Positions 1 through 10,500 of a stretch of DNA of 64,000 bases are shown here, piece after piece (position 1 is the stretch's first letter; the number at the start of each line of letters is the position of its first letter). Source of the stretch: Punica granatum. Taxonomy: Eukaryota; Streptophyta; Magnoliopsida; Myrtales; Lythraceae. The notes under the pieces are model-generated. The model searched no databases and was not told the DNA's origin. It was given only the letters and a program-made list of their open reading frames with translations. The position numbers and the translations under genes were made by a program. The stretch lies in NCBI RefSeq assembly GCF_007655135.1, contig NC_045127.1, positions 16,401,699 through 16,465,698 on the forward strand, written 5' to 3'.

Positions 1-2600
1 ATGCTTTAAAATCCCGAAAATGGTGAAAATGCAATGTTTTTGAAAGTTTGAGGGCACATATGTAATTTTTGCCCCGGCCAAACTAGTTCGGTTCAACTGG
101 TTCAAGTCAACTCTCACTGAGGTGGAATTTTAAGACATGGGCGCGGTTAGTTCCCGCGTCCCTGCACAGAAGCGCGGATGGTAATCGCACCCCCTGATCA
201 GCTGTCCCAACGAATAGGTTCGAACAACTGAACATGTCCAGAGCTCTCAAATCGCAAAAATTAAATTGCGTTTTCGTCCATGAACTATCAGTTTTTGCAA
301 AACAGCCCCCGACTCCCATATATCTACAAATATGGGTTCATTTTCATTATTAGAGGACTTTTGGCAATTCATGTGCTAAAACTCTGTCAAAATTACCCCA
401 AAATCTCTAATAATGCCTATAGTTCATACATATTAGTAGGATTTAGTGAGTTTAAGTGTAATTTCCACCGATTTCGAGCTCGTGAGTCCGAACCGTGCCA
501 AGCTAAGGTGAGATAGGCGACTTTTTGCCTTTGTGTAGGACCGGGATGGAGCTCTTTAGCTCCCATCTTGGACAATTTGTGCTTAATTAGGATAACTATG
601 AGTAAATTAGATGACTAAGTTTGTAAATTGTGTGATTTAGAGTCTGGATAGGATTAATTGAGTAGTATCTTACTTAATTAGGATCAAACTTGGTTAATTA
701 GTCTTGATTGTACTCGGGAAAGACCAATTGCATGATTAATTGGACTTGCCTTGGTGCTAATTAAGTCAATTTATGCATAATTAGTTGTAATTAGTCTGCA
801 TATGTGCTAATTAGGTTCTAATTGGGTTTAATCTTACTTAATTGCTCGTGTTGACATTCTGATCGGGTAGTAATTAGGTCCAATTTGGGATCAATTAGGT
901 GCAATTTGCCAATTCGTATATAATCGGACTAATTACGAATTTGACTATGTGTAATTATGCTTGAATTAGCTTAATTAGGTGAAATTAGCATGAAATTGAA
1001 CTTCGTGACATTCTGGAATTTTTTGTAAAATAGGCTTAGATGAGTCATTTTGATGATTTGTTACTTGATTGAATTTAATTGTGTATAATGAGCTTTCCAT
1101 TGATTAAAAAATCTTGCTTAATTAGGTCTAATTAGCTTTAATTAGATCAAAATTGACTTGCATGCTGAAAATTTTTTGCGCAATTGATCCGAGTCCTAAT
1201 TGATTGCATTTGGGGTTTGATTGGACCTAGGTGCTAATTAGATTGATTATTCATTCCTCGTGTGTAATAAGGCCTAATTGTGGCCAATTCTTTCAATTTG
1301 TGTTTCAATTGATGTATGAAGATCATGAATGTATGGATGATCTGTAGGGCCGAGTGGATTAAGGCCTATTTGAGTTTAATTTCGCTTAATTTGAGTCTAA
1401 TTAGGAGTAATTAGACCAATTTAGGTGAAATTGACTTAATTAGTGTTTCGACCTTAGGAATTAGAGTCCAATTGAGTCTAATTGAGAGTATCTAGGCTTG
1501 ATTAATGTAGATAATCACCTTTGTGAGTGTCGGCCGAACTTGTATATGTCTAATTGCGTCAAAATCGGTCAAACCGTGAAACTTACATGTTAACTTGTAA
1601 TAATCATGTGTATTTGTCCTAAATCACGAGTTGGGTTAATTAGTGATTTAATTAGGAGTCTTAAAAACTAGGAAGGTCTTCGTGACCTTCAGGACAAGTC
1701 ATTAGGACCCCGAGGTCCCTAAACCGGATTAAAGTCCATCACTTGACCTAATTGGATTAATGATTCGATTTCTTGTTTGTAAAATAGTTAAAAAAGTTTA
1801 ATCATGTATATTGACACATGTCACGGGGATTAAGGAAAATCAATCAACTAATTGAGTCTTAGGATTCAAATTGAAGATCAAATTAACATTGGAGGATTAA
1901 GATAATTTTTTCATAGATTTTGAGGATTAATCAGCTAATTCACGTAAACATAACCATGTGAATGAAATCGAAAAACCGTGAATAAAATAAGTAGACATGG
2001 GAAATTAACTTGGAACTTTTCCAGGTTAGGTGCCCTAGGCCTATATTCCTCTTTTGGGCCTTAGGCCCATTTCTAGACCCACTCGGCCCGCTGTGTAAAT
2101 GTTGGCATGAATGTATGACACATGTATTATCGGCCTGAAGGCACGACCTTTTTCTTTCTTTCTTGGTCTGAATGTGAGTTATTTTGAGTCGGACTGTATA
2201 ATTGTATAAGCACATGTATCGTGCGGAGTCTATAATTTATTATTTAATTTCTTTGCACATTCGTGAGTGTAGACCCGACCCTAGGATTAAATAACTTGAC
2301 TTTAATGAATAAAATGTGTTAGAACTATTAGGAGCCCAGGAGGGTACCGAAACGGCGAGTTATTGGCTTGCGAGCCTCTAATCTCGTAATAGAGCCCCCT
2401 AACCCGTTTCTTTGGTTAGAAAGACTGAGTCAAATTTAAATCCTTAGGCAGTTAGTATCCCAACCCCATAGGTGACTTTAGGTGACTCATAAGCAAAATA
2501 AAACGGTGTAGTGACGACTCCAATCTCGATTGGGTCTTAGGACACGTGTTTAACAAAACATCCCGAAGTCGGCAGCAGAGGTCAAGATACCACGCCTGCA
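1..2600. other. AT-rich intergenic DNA, probable decayed LTR retroelement
   Basis: No credible gene is seen. From about 560 to 1900 the DNA is dominated by degenerate AATTAG/TTAATTAGG motifs at short irregular spacing. From about 2280 to 2580 it becomes more GC-rich and has phrases such as GTGACGACTCC followed by a CACGTG, which resemble the 3' part of the Tat-type gypsy LTRs further right in this window (compare 53870-53990). I infer an old gypsy LTR on the plus strand, but see no paired LTR, PBS or TSD. The short open frames here carry no recognisable domain. Confidence 0.35.
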
Positions 2601-3010
2601 TGACACATATTCATTATAAAAGAACATGAACAAAAGAGTAACGGTGTGATAGGGTGATAGCTCAAGAAGATTAGTGCTTGACCGATGAGGAAATAAAGGA
2701 ATATAAGGGTAACGATAAGCTTGACACATGAAGGCGAAGAGGACAAAGGAGGCAGAGGGAATAGAGAGGAGAGAAATGGAAAGGACATAGGAAGCAACGA
2801 TGATGGTGAAGAGCGATGCCATTGTTATTAGAACCGAATCGGACCGGACGGTTCGACCGATCGAATTGAGAACCCGCACCATGACCAATCCGGTTCCACC
2901 TTTTCACTTGAGAAGTACAATTGAACCGTTGAACCCACAGAACCGGTTGCTTTGAATCTAAAAATTCACTAAACCGGTCGGTCCATGGGTTCAATAGTTG
3001 AACAAATATA

Positions 3011-3290
3011 GAGAAAATAGCCCCATATAGCACAATTTGTATTTTATTTTCACTTCCTAACACGTTTTTAAAAGTTGTCACGATCTAGCACGAATCACAA
3101 TTTTATTCATAGATCTAGCACACCGTTAAACTTCATCTAAAAACCGTTAAACACTGTTAGACGGAGTTTAACGGTGTGCTAGATCCGAGAATAAAATGGT
3201 GATTCGTGCTAGATCGTGACAACTTTTAAAAACGTGCTAGGAAGTAAAAATAAGGTAAAAACTGTGCTACATGGGATTATTTTTCCTTAA
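3011..3290. repeat. Left foldback (two ~110-135 bp inverted arms)
   Basis: The left arm runs from the GAAAATAGCCCC end through TTTTAAAAGTTGTCACGATC and CTAGCACACCGTTAAAC (to about 3137). Its reverse complement recurs from about 3160 (GTTTAACGGTGTGCTAG) to 3290. A transcript would fold into a near-perfect stem with a spacer of roughly 20-30 nt. A related, internally deleted version forms the other end of the composite at 4541-4717. Confidence 0.8.
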
Positions 3291-4540
3291 AAAAATATTT
3301 ATCACTCTTTTTGGTATTCTTATTTTGATAATTTTTGTGAATCGTATGATCTCAAAACGAGGTGAAACTTTTACCCCATGTTCTTGATGTTATTATAAAA
3401 CTTCACACAAATTTTCAAATTTTTTTGGGTGGTTGATTTTTAGATAAAAAATATTTACCTCTTTTTTTGGTGTTGTGATTTAGATAGTTTTTGTGAATCG
3501 TCTGATCTCAAAATGAGACGAAACTTTTACCCCACATTCTTAATATTATTATAAAGCTCCACACAAAATTTTAAATTTTTATGGGCGGCGAATCTTTAGA
3601 TAAAAAATAATTACAATTCTTTTCAGAGCTTTGATTTTGATAGTTTTTGTGAACTGTTCGATCTCAAAACAAGATGAAAATTTTTCCCATGTTCCTAACA
3701 TTATTATAAAGCTCCTCACAGATTTTCAGAATTTTCCGGGCAGTGAATCTTCAGATAAAATATGTTTACCCATCTTTTTGATGTTCCGATTTTGATAGTT
3801 TTTGTGAATCGCTCGACTTCAAAACGAGATGAAACTTTTACCCCATGTTCCTGATGTTATTATAAAGCTCCACACTAATTTTTAGATTTTTTTGGGTGGT
3901 GAATTTTCAGATAAAAAATATTTACTTCTTTTTTCGGTGTTGTGATTTAGATAGCTTTTGTGAATTGTCCGATCTCAAAACGAGGTGAAACTTTTACCCC
4001 ACGTTCCTGATATTATTATAAAGCTCTGTACAAAATTTCAAATTATTTTGGGCAGTGAATCTTCAGATAAAAAATAATTACCATTATTTTCGGTACTCTG
4101 ATTTTGATAGTTTTTGTGAATCGTCCTATCTCAAAACAAGATAAAACTTTTTTTTTTCCATATTCCTGACATTATTATAAAGCTCCTCAGAGATTTTCAT
4201 ATTTTTCTAGACAATGAATTTTCAGATGAAATATATTTACTTATCTTTTCGGTGTTCCGATTTTGATAGTTTTTGTAAATCGCCCAATCTCAAAACGATA
4301 TGAAACTTTTACCCAATGTTCCTGATATTATTATAAAGCTCCACACAGATTTTTAGATTCTTCTAGGTGGTGAATCTTCACATAAAAAATATTTACCCAT
4401 TTTTTCGGTATTCTGATTTTGATAGTTTTTGTAAACCGTCCGATCTCAAAAATAGTTTAAACTCTTAACCCATGTTCCTGATATTATTATAAAACTCCAT
4501 ACTAATTTTCAGATTTTTCTGGGCGGTGAATCTTCAAATA
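3291..4540. repeat. Tandem array, ~156-bp unit, eight copies
   Basis: The motif (G)ATCTCAAAA(C/T)GA and its decayed forms recur at 3348, 3504, 3660, 3815, 3971, 4127, 4286 and 4442. The spacings are 156, 156, 155, 156, 156, 159 and 156 bp. Each unit also has TTTTGATAGTTTTTGTGAA, TTACCCCATGTTCCTGA, TTATTATAAAGCTCCACAC and TTTTTGGGTGGTGAATCTTC. Copies differ from each other at perhaps 10-20% of sites by eye, so the array is not recent. The unit length is close to one nucleosome, and the array sits exactly between the two foldbacks. Confidence 0.9.
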
Positions 4541-4717
4541 GAAAAAAGGAAAAATAACCTCATATAACATAGTTTTTACTTTATTTTCACTTCCTAGCGC
4601 GTTGGTGTGCTAGATCCAGGAATAAAATGGTGATTCGTGCTAGATCATGACAACTTTTAAAAATGTGCTATGAAGTAAAAATAAGGTAAAAACTGTGCTA
4701 TATGGGGCTATTTTCCC
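4541..4717. repeat. Right foldback, internally deleted
   Basis: This starts with GGAAAAATAACCTCATATAA, a decayed copy of the terminal repeat. It keeps only about 55 bp of the left arm and then passes abruptly (about 4600) into the right-arm sequence GGTGTGCTAGATCC to the outer end at 4717. Compared with 3011-3290 it lacks most of the left arm and the loop. Confidence 0.75.
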
Positions 4718-4807
4718 AACAAATATATAAACAAAATTATTGACAATAAAAGGTTTTGAACCTCTGACCTCTCCCTTTATGTGCACAACCAACTAGACAA
4801 CAACTAC

Positions 4808-5000
4808 AACTCCAAGGGGTTCAGCCTAATGGTTAATGTGCACCCAAGTTTGCACCGAGATTCGGGTTCGAATCTCCTTGGGGCCATCGGAGCGCTTTTG
4901 GCGTAATTATCGGCTCTGTGCGCTGCCGGGGTTCATGGAGCCCCGAGGATTAGTCGGGCGAAACCCGAACATCCCGAGTTAGCAAAAAAAAAAAAAAAGA
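4808..5000 (+). mobile_element. tRNA-derived SINE with poly(A) tail and 13-bp TSD
   Basis: An RNA polymerase III A-box-like stretch (TAGCCTAATGGTTA variant, about 4822-4838) is followed by a B box GGTTCGAATCT (4866-4876), then a unique body and an A-rich tail of about 15 A (4984-4998). A perfect direct repeat AGACAACAACTAC flanks it at 4795-4807 and 5001-5013, as expected of LINE-dependent target-primed reverse transcription. The unit is about 190 bp, typical for plant SINEs. It looks complete. It inserted inside the hAT element and so is younger than it. Confidence 0.9.
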
Positions 5001-5224
5001 AGACAACAACTACTTATTGCTTTATTTCTTCATCAATTAGTATTGTTCCCAAATATTATGCATTGTTAATGAATTTAGATAGATATTATGTTAAATAATA
5101 GAATATTATGATTAATTAAATCTGCGGTCCAACCCATCGAACCTCCGGTTGAACTCACAAACCCATGAACTCATACCCTAACCGGTTCGACGTCTAGTCC
5201 GATTCTGATAACACTGAGTGATGC

Positions 5225-5940
5225 GTAAACCCATAATTGAAGGGTACTTTGTAAAATTAACAAATGAATGGTGGTATTTTAGTTATTTCAAGCTTAATGG
5301 ATTCGGGATGAGTTTTGATGCCAAATACCCGACCCTTCCCATATCCTATAGATTTTGACGAAAAATCCTCAAGTCTTTCTCATGGCTCAACGAGTAAAAT
5401 CCTTTTATTATTCATTAGGGTCGTAGCAGGGTCAACATCCATTTAGGAATACTCACGAATACCCCTAAAAAGGAAGGAAATTCTACTCTTATTTGGATAT
5501 GCTTAACAAGGGGAAGGTCCGAAGGGAAGGGAAGGGAAGGGAAGGGAGGAAAAACTTTGATTTTGTTTGGATGCATGTTAATGAAGAAAATGGAGAGGAA
5601 GGGAAAGAATTTTAAGTTACATAACTATGTTATCCTTCTATACGGATTTATTAGCAAGATAATTTGGTCATTTTAAATAAATTCAAAATTTTTAATAAAT
5701 TTTCACTATCATTAAAACCTAAGTCAGGGTTGAGAGATAATGAGCTCTTGCAAGTGAAAAATGGTAAAATATTTACCTCATTCCCCATGCTATCTTTGAT
5801 ATTTTCATATCCAAACAGGCTGAATATGGGAGAATAAGAGTAGAGAAAATATGGCGAGAAAAATGAATGTTTGTGATTCTATTTATAGGACATTTAATAT
5901 AGTAAAGTCAAATAAACATTTCCTATATCAAGAAAAAATT
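5225..5940. other. Intergenic, no gene; GGGAA microsatellite
   Basis: No open frame or known family is seen. A run of five to six AAGGG units lies at about 5519-5548. Around 5480-5870 the text has a foldback-like flavour (TTTGGATATGC near 5495, and TATCCAAACAGGC near 5811), so a degraded MITE is possible but not delimited. Confidence 0.4.
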
Positions 5941-5943
5941 TAA

Positions 5944-6265
5944 GACCTTATTTGGTAAATGAATAATTTTTTTAACTCTATTTCACTTTAACTCCACTTA
6001 TCTTCAATTTAACAACACAATTATTACTTTTTTCCTTTTTTTATTATTTTTTACCTTAATTACCATTCAATTCAATTTTTAATACTAAATTTTTTTAATT
6101 ATTCATTACTTTTTTTAGAATTTAACAACACAATCATTACTTTCTCTCAACTATTCATTACTTTTTTTCCATAATTTAACCGCATGATTATTACAATCTC
6201 AAATAAATATAATTATTTATAATTGAAATTGAGTGGATTTAAACTCTACATTCCCAAACAAAGCC
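5944..6265. mobile_element. Tourist-like (PIF/Harbinger) MITE
   Basis: The left end GACCTTATTTGGTAAATG and the right end, read from the opposite strand, GGCTTTGTTTGGGAATG are imperfect inverted repeats. A 3-bp TAA lies on each side (5941-5943 and 6266-6268), matching the TTA/TAA target duplication of PIF/Harbinger elements. The 322-bp body is AT-rich and non-coding, with short repeated CAATTATTACTTT segments. Confidence 0.65.
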
Positions 6266-6656
6266 TAAATTATTGGGAGAATGTTTTATATTTTTCAAAA
6301 AGGTTCTTTAATTATACCCTCAAATACAAAAACATCAATGAATATTTAAAATTCGTTAAATGTAGGTATTAAAAAATGTAGAATATGAAAAATGAAAAAA
6401 TTAATAGTAGAGAATCAAAGAGTCAATTAATAAGAAGGTGAAGTTTTACTTAGAAAAAATTATCGTGATGTTTTCTTATGGCACCCCTCAATTGGTATAC
6501 ATGTTTTTTTTTCCTCTTCATACATGTTTGTGATTTATGAAAGAGAACAAAATTCAGATTTTTAAATTCAACCCTATATTTAATGAGAAATATAATTTTG
6601 AAAACTCTAACTTTGTAATCCCAATAAGTCTCAACTATTACTAATTCGGGATTTTT

Positions 6657-7019
6657 ACTATGTCTCATGATTTTACATTTTTCTCAAATCTATAATATGT
6701 TTTTAAAATTATCAAAAATATCCCATGGTTTACATTTTTTTTTTCAAATCTATCCCGACGTTATATTTTCCATTAAGAACGTAATTAGGCTCTAAATTTA
6801 TCCAATTGTTTTAATTTTTTTCTCAAATCTATCACATAATTTTGATTTTTTTCTTAAATCTATCCCAAGTAAAGGGCCACAGTAATAAGATCGTTAAATA
6901 TTGACAGAAAATATAACAGCGAGATATATTTGAAAAAAATATAAATCATGGGATATTTTTGATAATTTTAAAAGCACATGATAGATTTGAAAAAACGGTA
7001 AAATCATATGATATCTAGC
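6657..7019. repeat. AT-rich foldback element upstream of the PP2A gene
   Basis: An arm with CATGATTTTAC, then TTTTAAAATTATCAAAAATA, then TTCAAATCTATC (about 6665-6775) is repeated in inverted orientation at about 6908-7012. The spacer is about 130 bp and includes internal repeats of TTCTCAAATCTATC. No coding sequence is seen. I could not find a convincing TSD, so the superfamily is undetermined. It ends about 0.5 kb before the PP2A start codon. Confidence 0.6.
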
Positions 7020-7529
7020 GTATTTTGTCATATTAATTATTATTATATAATAAATAAAGAAAGTGCTAAATTAATTAAAAAAACTAAAGAGTTTTTCTCC
7101 AAATAATAATAAATTAATAATAATAATTAATTAAAATGATGAATAAAAGAAAATCTCGTATTCCCGTTGTTTTCCTTCTCTACGGACACGCACGAGAGGG
7201 AGAAGAGAGATGTGATGTCCTTCTCCTTCTTCTTCATCATCTTCTTCTTCATCTTCTTCTTCTTCTTCGTCTTTCACAGCCAAAGCCGAGAGACAGTGAA
7301 ATCCCATCGATTCGCAACCTCTGCATGCACGTAGCCGTGAATCGCCCCCCCGCATTCCCCACTCGCAGCTCCCTCCTCCGAATCTGCCAGATTCATGTAG
7401 GAGAAGCTCGGATCGTATCATCGGATCGGTTGCCCGTGCATTGAGTTCGCCCTCCTTCACATCTGCTCGCCCGTCGGACCGTCACTCTCTCTTTCTCTCT
7501 CCTCCTTGTGTTCTTGATTCCTTGTTTTG
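7020..7529 (+). promoter_or_regulatory. Promoter and 5' UTR of the PP2A B55 gene
   Basis: A TATTATATAATAAATAAAG stretch at about 7039-7057 could hold the TATA box; this is inference. From about 7180 to 7530 the DNA is pyrimidine-rich, with a (TTC/TCT)n microsatellite at about 7219-7273 and TCTCTCTTTCTCTCTCC just before the start codon, typical of plant 5' UTRs. The open frames on both strands through the microsatellite are products of its composition. Confidence 0.5.
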
Positions 7530-10500
7530 ATGAACGGAGGTGCCGGGGACGCCGCGTCAACGGCTGCGGTGCCGGAGCCGCTCGAGTGGAAATTCGCTCA
7601 GGTTTTCGGCGAGCCGGCTGCCGGCGAGGAGGTCCAGGAAGGTACGAATCTTGGCGTTTGCCTCATTTCAGTTCAGCTGATTGGGGTTTCCATCAGTGTC
7701 AGCTCCAATCAATTTATCCCTATCCGTATCCGCTTCTCTTTCTGGAGCTTCACTCACTGTGATTGCACTGAGAATTGATTGATAGGGCCTCTACTCATAT
7801 AGATTTGCCGAAGGAGGCATTGCTGTTCAGTTTGCTTTTACCGAAATTAGATTAGGTGTTTCCATTCTATTCAGCTTTTCCTTTTTAGCTCTTTTCACTA
7901 CTTAATGTTCAAGCAATTGGGCAACTCTTAGTTTCGTCATATCCTCCATTCGGTGGGCAATTGAGATTAGAGAAATGAGATTTAATGGGGGTGACTTCCC
8001 ATGAAAATCCTCAGTCTTTCGCCGCTCGAGTTTGATTGTTGCTGTTAATTAAGAAATGCTGTGCTTAATTGTCACTGACGAGGCTCATGTTGTGAAAATG
8101 TGATCGATATGCGTGGGGGGACAATGTGCCTATGCCTCTATAAGTTTGTGCAGAGTACCACTTGTGGTTACTTCATTTTCAGGATTTTGGCAAAGGGCAC
8201 TTATCAGAATACTTGATAAACTCCTTTTCTTTTCCTTTTGAGTTGGGGAGGTTAGCTGAGTTATTATATATACATATATATTGGCTTGAAGTTCCAGAAC
8301 TCAAAATAGATTGCTGCACACCATTGAAGAGGGTCATTTCTATCATAGTTCATTGGATCACCGTAATGGGAAAGGTTCCGTTCTGCTATGATTTGACTAG
8401 ATGAGGAACTTTAAAGGGTCTAATTCCAAATGAGACCATGCATACTTCAAACATGAGCAATGTTTGTTCCATTAGTTCTATAGTTAGGTAGTCAAATCTG
8501 CAAATCTGCAAGCCTCTTGCCATATGTAGCATTTTCTCAACTATTCCCAGTCATTAAATTGACAAGAACAGCATAATTCATTGCTATTGATTCTAAGCAT
8601 TCTAGTAAGGTAATTGTAAGTATGCCACAGACAATATCTGCAAGGGTAAATCAAGCATCATCCTGCATCCTGTGTTGTGCTGATGGATTACTTTCTTGCA
8701 TTTGGAAATTATGTGCACAACCAACTATTGGATGTAAAAATATGCTAAAAAGCAGCATTGTTATTTGGTTCTTGCAGTTGATATAATTTCAGCTATTGAA
8801 TTTGACAAAACTGGCAACTACCTTGCTACTGGAGATCGTGGGGGTCGAGTTGTTTTATTTGAAAGGACAGACAATAGGGATGTGAGTCGCTATTTATGTG
8901 CTTATTTGTTTATCTCTTTGCTCTGAAATCTCATTTTACTGTTATCTCTTGTTGGTTATATACACTTACTTTTCTGACATACATTGGCAATATGTAGAAT
9001 GGGCCACGTAGGAGAGATCTTGAGAGGATGGACTATTCAATAAGCAAGCATCCAGAGTTCCGTTATAAAACAGAGTTTCAAAGCCATGAGCCAGAGGTAT
9101 TTTCTTTGGATTTCTTCTGGATTAACTACTTATGGTTTTTTCTGTACATCACTATATATCTTATGAAGCAATGGATATCTCTCTCTTTTTTTGTTTGTCA
9201 AGTAAATGTTGTGTGAATATCAATTAACCTGCATTTTAGTTTGTTCAAATGTAGTTTGATTACTTAAAGAGCTTGGAAATTGAGGAGAAAATCAACAAAA
9301 TTAGATGGTGCCAGACAGTAAATGGTGCGCTGTTTCTTCTCTCCACAAATGACAAGACCATCAAATTGTGGAAGGTACCGGTGACTTTCATGCTATGGAT
9401 TGATATGTTTCAGGACCTAAGCTGTTTGAGGCTTTCATACTTTTCTGGCCTTCTTCATTAACAACACTGCCTCATTGCTACTTAAACTCATGTTTGAAGT
9501 GCTTATGTTTGTGCTTTTTATCTAGTATTAACTTCCTAAAAGAGAATTGTGTTGCCACTGTAGGCAACTTTGACATTCATATCAGTCTGCCAGTATCCAT
9601 ATATATATATATATATATATAGAATGAACACAGGAAAAAAAAAGTCCGCAAGCACATGGAGATATCAGGCCTTGGTTGTACATAGATGATCTGTGCTTGA
9701 TATGCTTGTAATTTTTGAAAGCTAGATACTTTTGGTTTTATATCCGTGGGAAGGATTATGATATTTCTTTTTCTTAATTTGAGCAGGTTCAAGAGAAGAA
9801 ATTAAAGAAAGTATGCAACATGAATATTGACCCTTCAAACACTATGGGAAATGGCACAGTGGGTTCCACTAGCATTCCAATTTCATCTAAACCTTGTTTT
9901 GAAAATGGAGGATGTGATGCGAAGCACTTTGGTTGTTCGATAAATGACTTTCAGTTTCCATCTGAGGGTTTTTCTTCGCTACATTTGCCTGCGGTAGTTG
10001 TACTCAACTTAGTAATTTTGATATCTCAGTTGTTTCTCTATATATTATTATAAATGATATCGTGGGGCGGCAACACATGAGTTCTGAAGATGTAAATTGA
10101 AAATCTCAGCCGCCATAACTTACCCATGGGGAGTGGCATACTGAGGCTATGGTTTTTTTTTTCCCTCTCTATATCACTATGAGAGTTAACTCTCTTAGTA
10201 TAATTGTGAATGTAGGTGACAAGCCATGAGACGAGCCTTCAGGCCAGATGTCGAAGGATCTATGGTCATGCACATGACTATCATATCAATTCTATATCAA
10301 ATAACAGGTTTATTCAACAGATATGAATGCCTCGATCTTGTGCATATGCTTTTCTTTGAATTGTCTATTGCTTCCTATTTTTTCTTGGTCTAGTTGCTGC
10401 CTGACTCCTGCTTGAAGTTGGCTTTTCCTTTTATGGATGAGAGGATGTTTATATACCCTCAAGAAAGGGCCTCCGAACCAGGAAATGATAATTTTAAGGA

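Larger units (their letters stand above)
3011..4717. mobile_element. Composite foldback element with Mutator-like TSD
   Basis: The outer ends are inverted copies of each other (G(A/G)GAAAATAGCCCCATATAG at each end), and the element is flanked by a perfect 10-bp direct repeat AACAAATATA at 3001-3010 and 4718-4727. Long TIRs plus a 9-10 bp TSD are Mutator-superfamily traits, and foldback MULE derivatives are known in plants. Inside are a long foldback (3011-3290), eight ~156-bp tandem units (3291-4540) and a second, shorter foldback (4541-4717). The single outer TSD implies that the whole arrangement moved as one unit. No coding capacity is visible. Confidence 0.75.
2820..5216. mobile_element. 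Non-autonomous hAT-type DNA transposon
   Basis: The left end begins CATTGTTATTAGAA. The right end, read from the other strand, begins CAGTGTTATCAGAA, giving imperfect terminal inverted repeats. Flanking 8-mers are AGCGATGC (2812-2819) and AGTGATGC (5217-5224), a TSD with one mismatch; 8 bp is the hAT length. Both subterminal regions are rich in CCGGTTCGA-like motifs (2826-2990 and 5125-5200), as in many plant hAT elements. No transposase remains. The interior is occupied by the foldback composite at 3011-4717 and the SINE at 4808-5000, so the original element was only about 0.5 kb. The unrelated minus-strand open frames at 2550-3081 run across the left end. Confidence 0.75.

Noticed and set aside
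2550..3081. Minus-strand frames of 112 and 136 codons
   Set aside because: They cross the left end of a hAT element and a foldback arm, have biased composition, and show no domain.
4820..4880. Functional tRNA gene
   Set aside because: A and B boxes are present, but the sequence runs on into a SINE body with poly(A) and TSD. I could not form a full cloverleaf.
7131..7460. Minus-strand frame with a long Asp/Glu run
   Set aside because: Produced by the TTC microsatellite in the 5' UTR of the PP2A gene.
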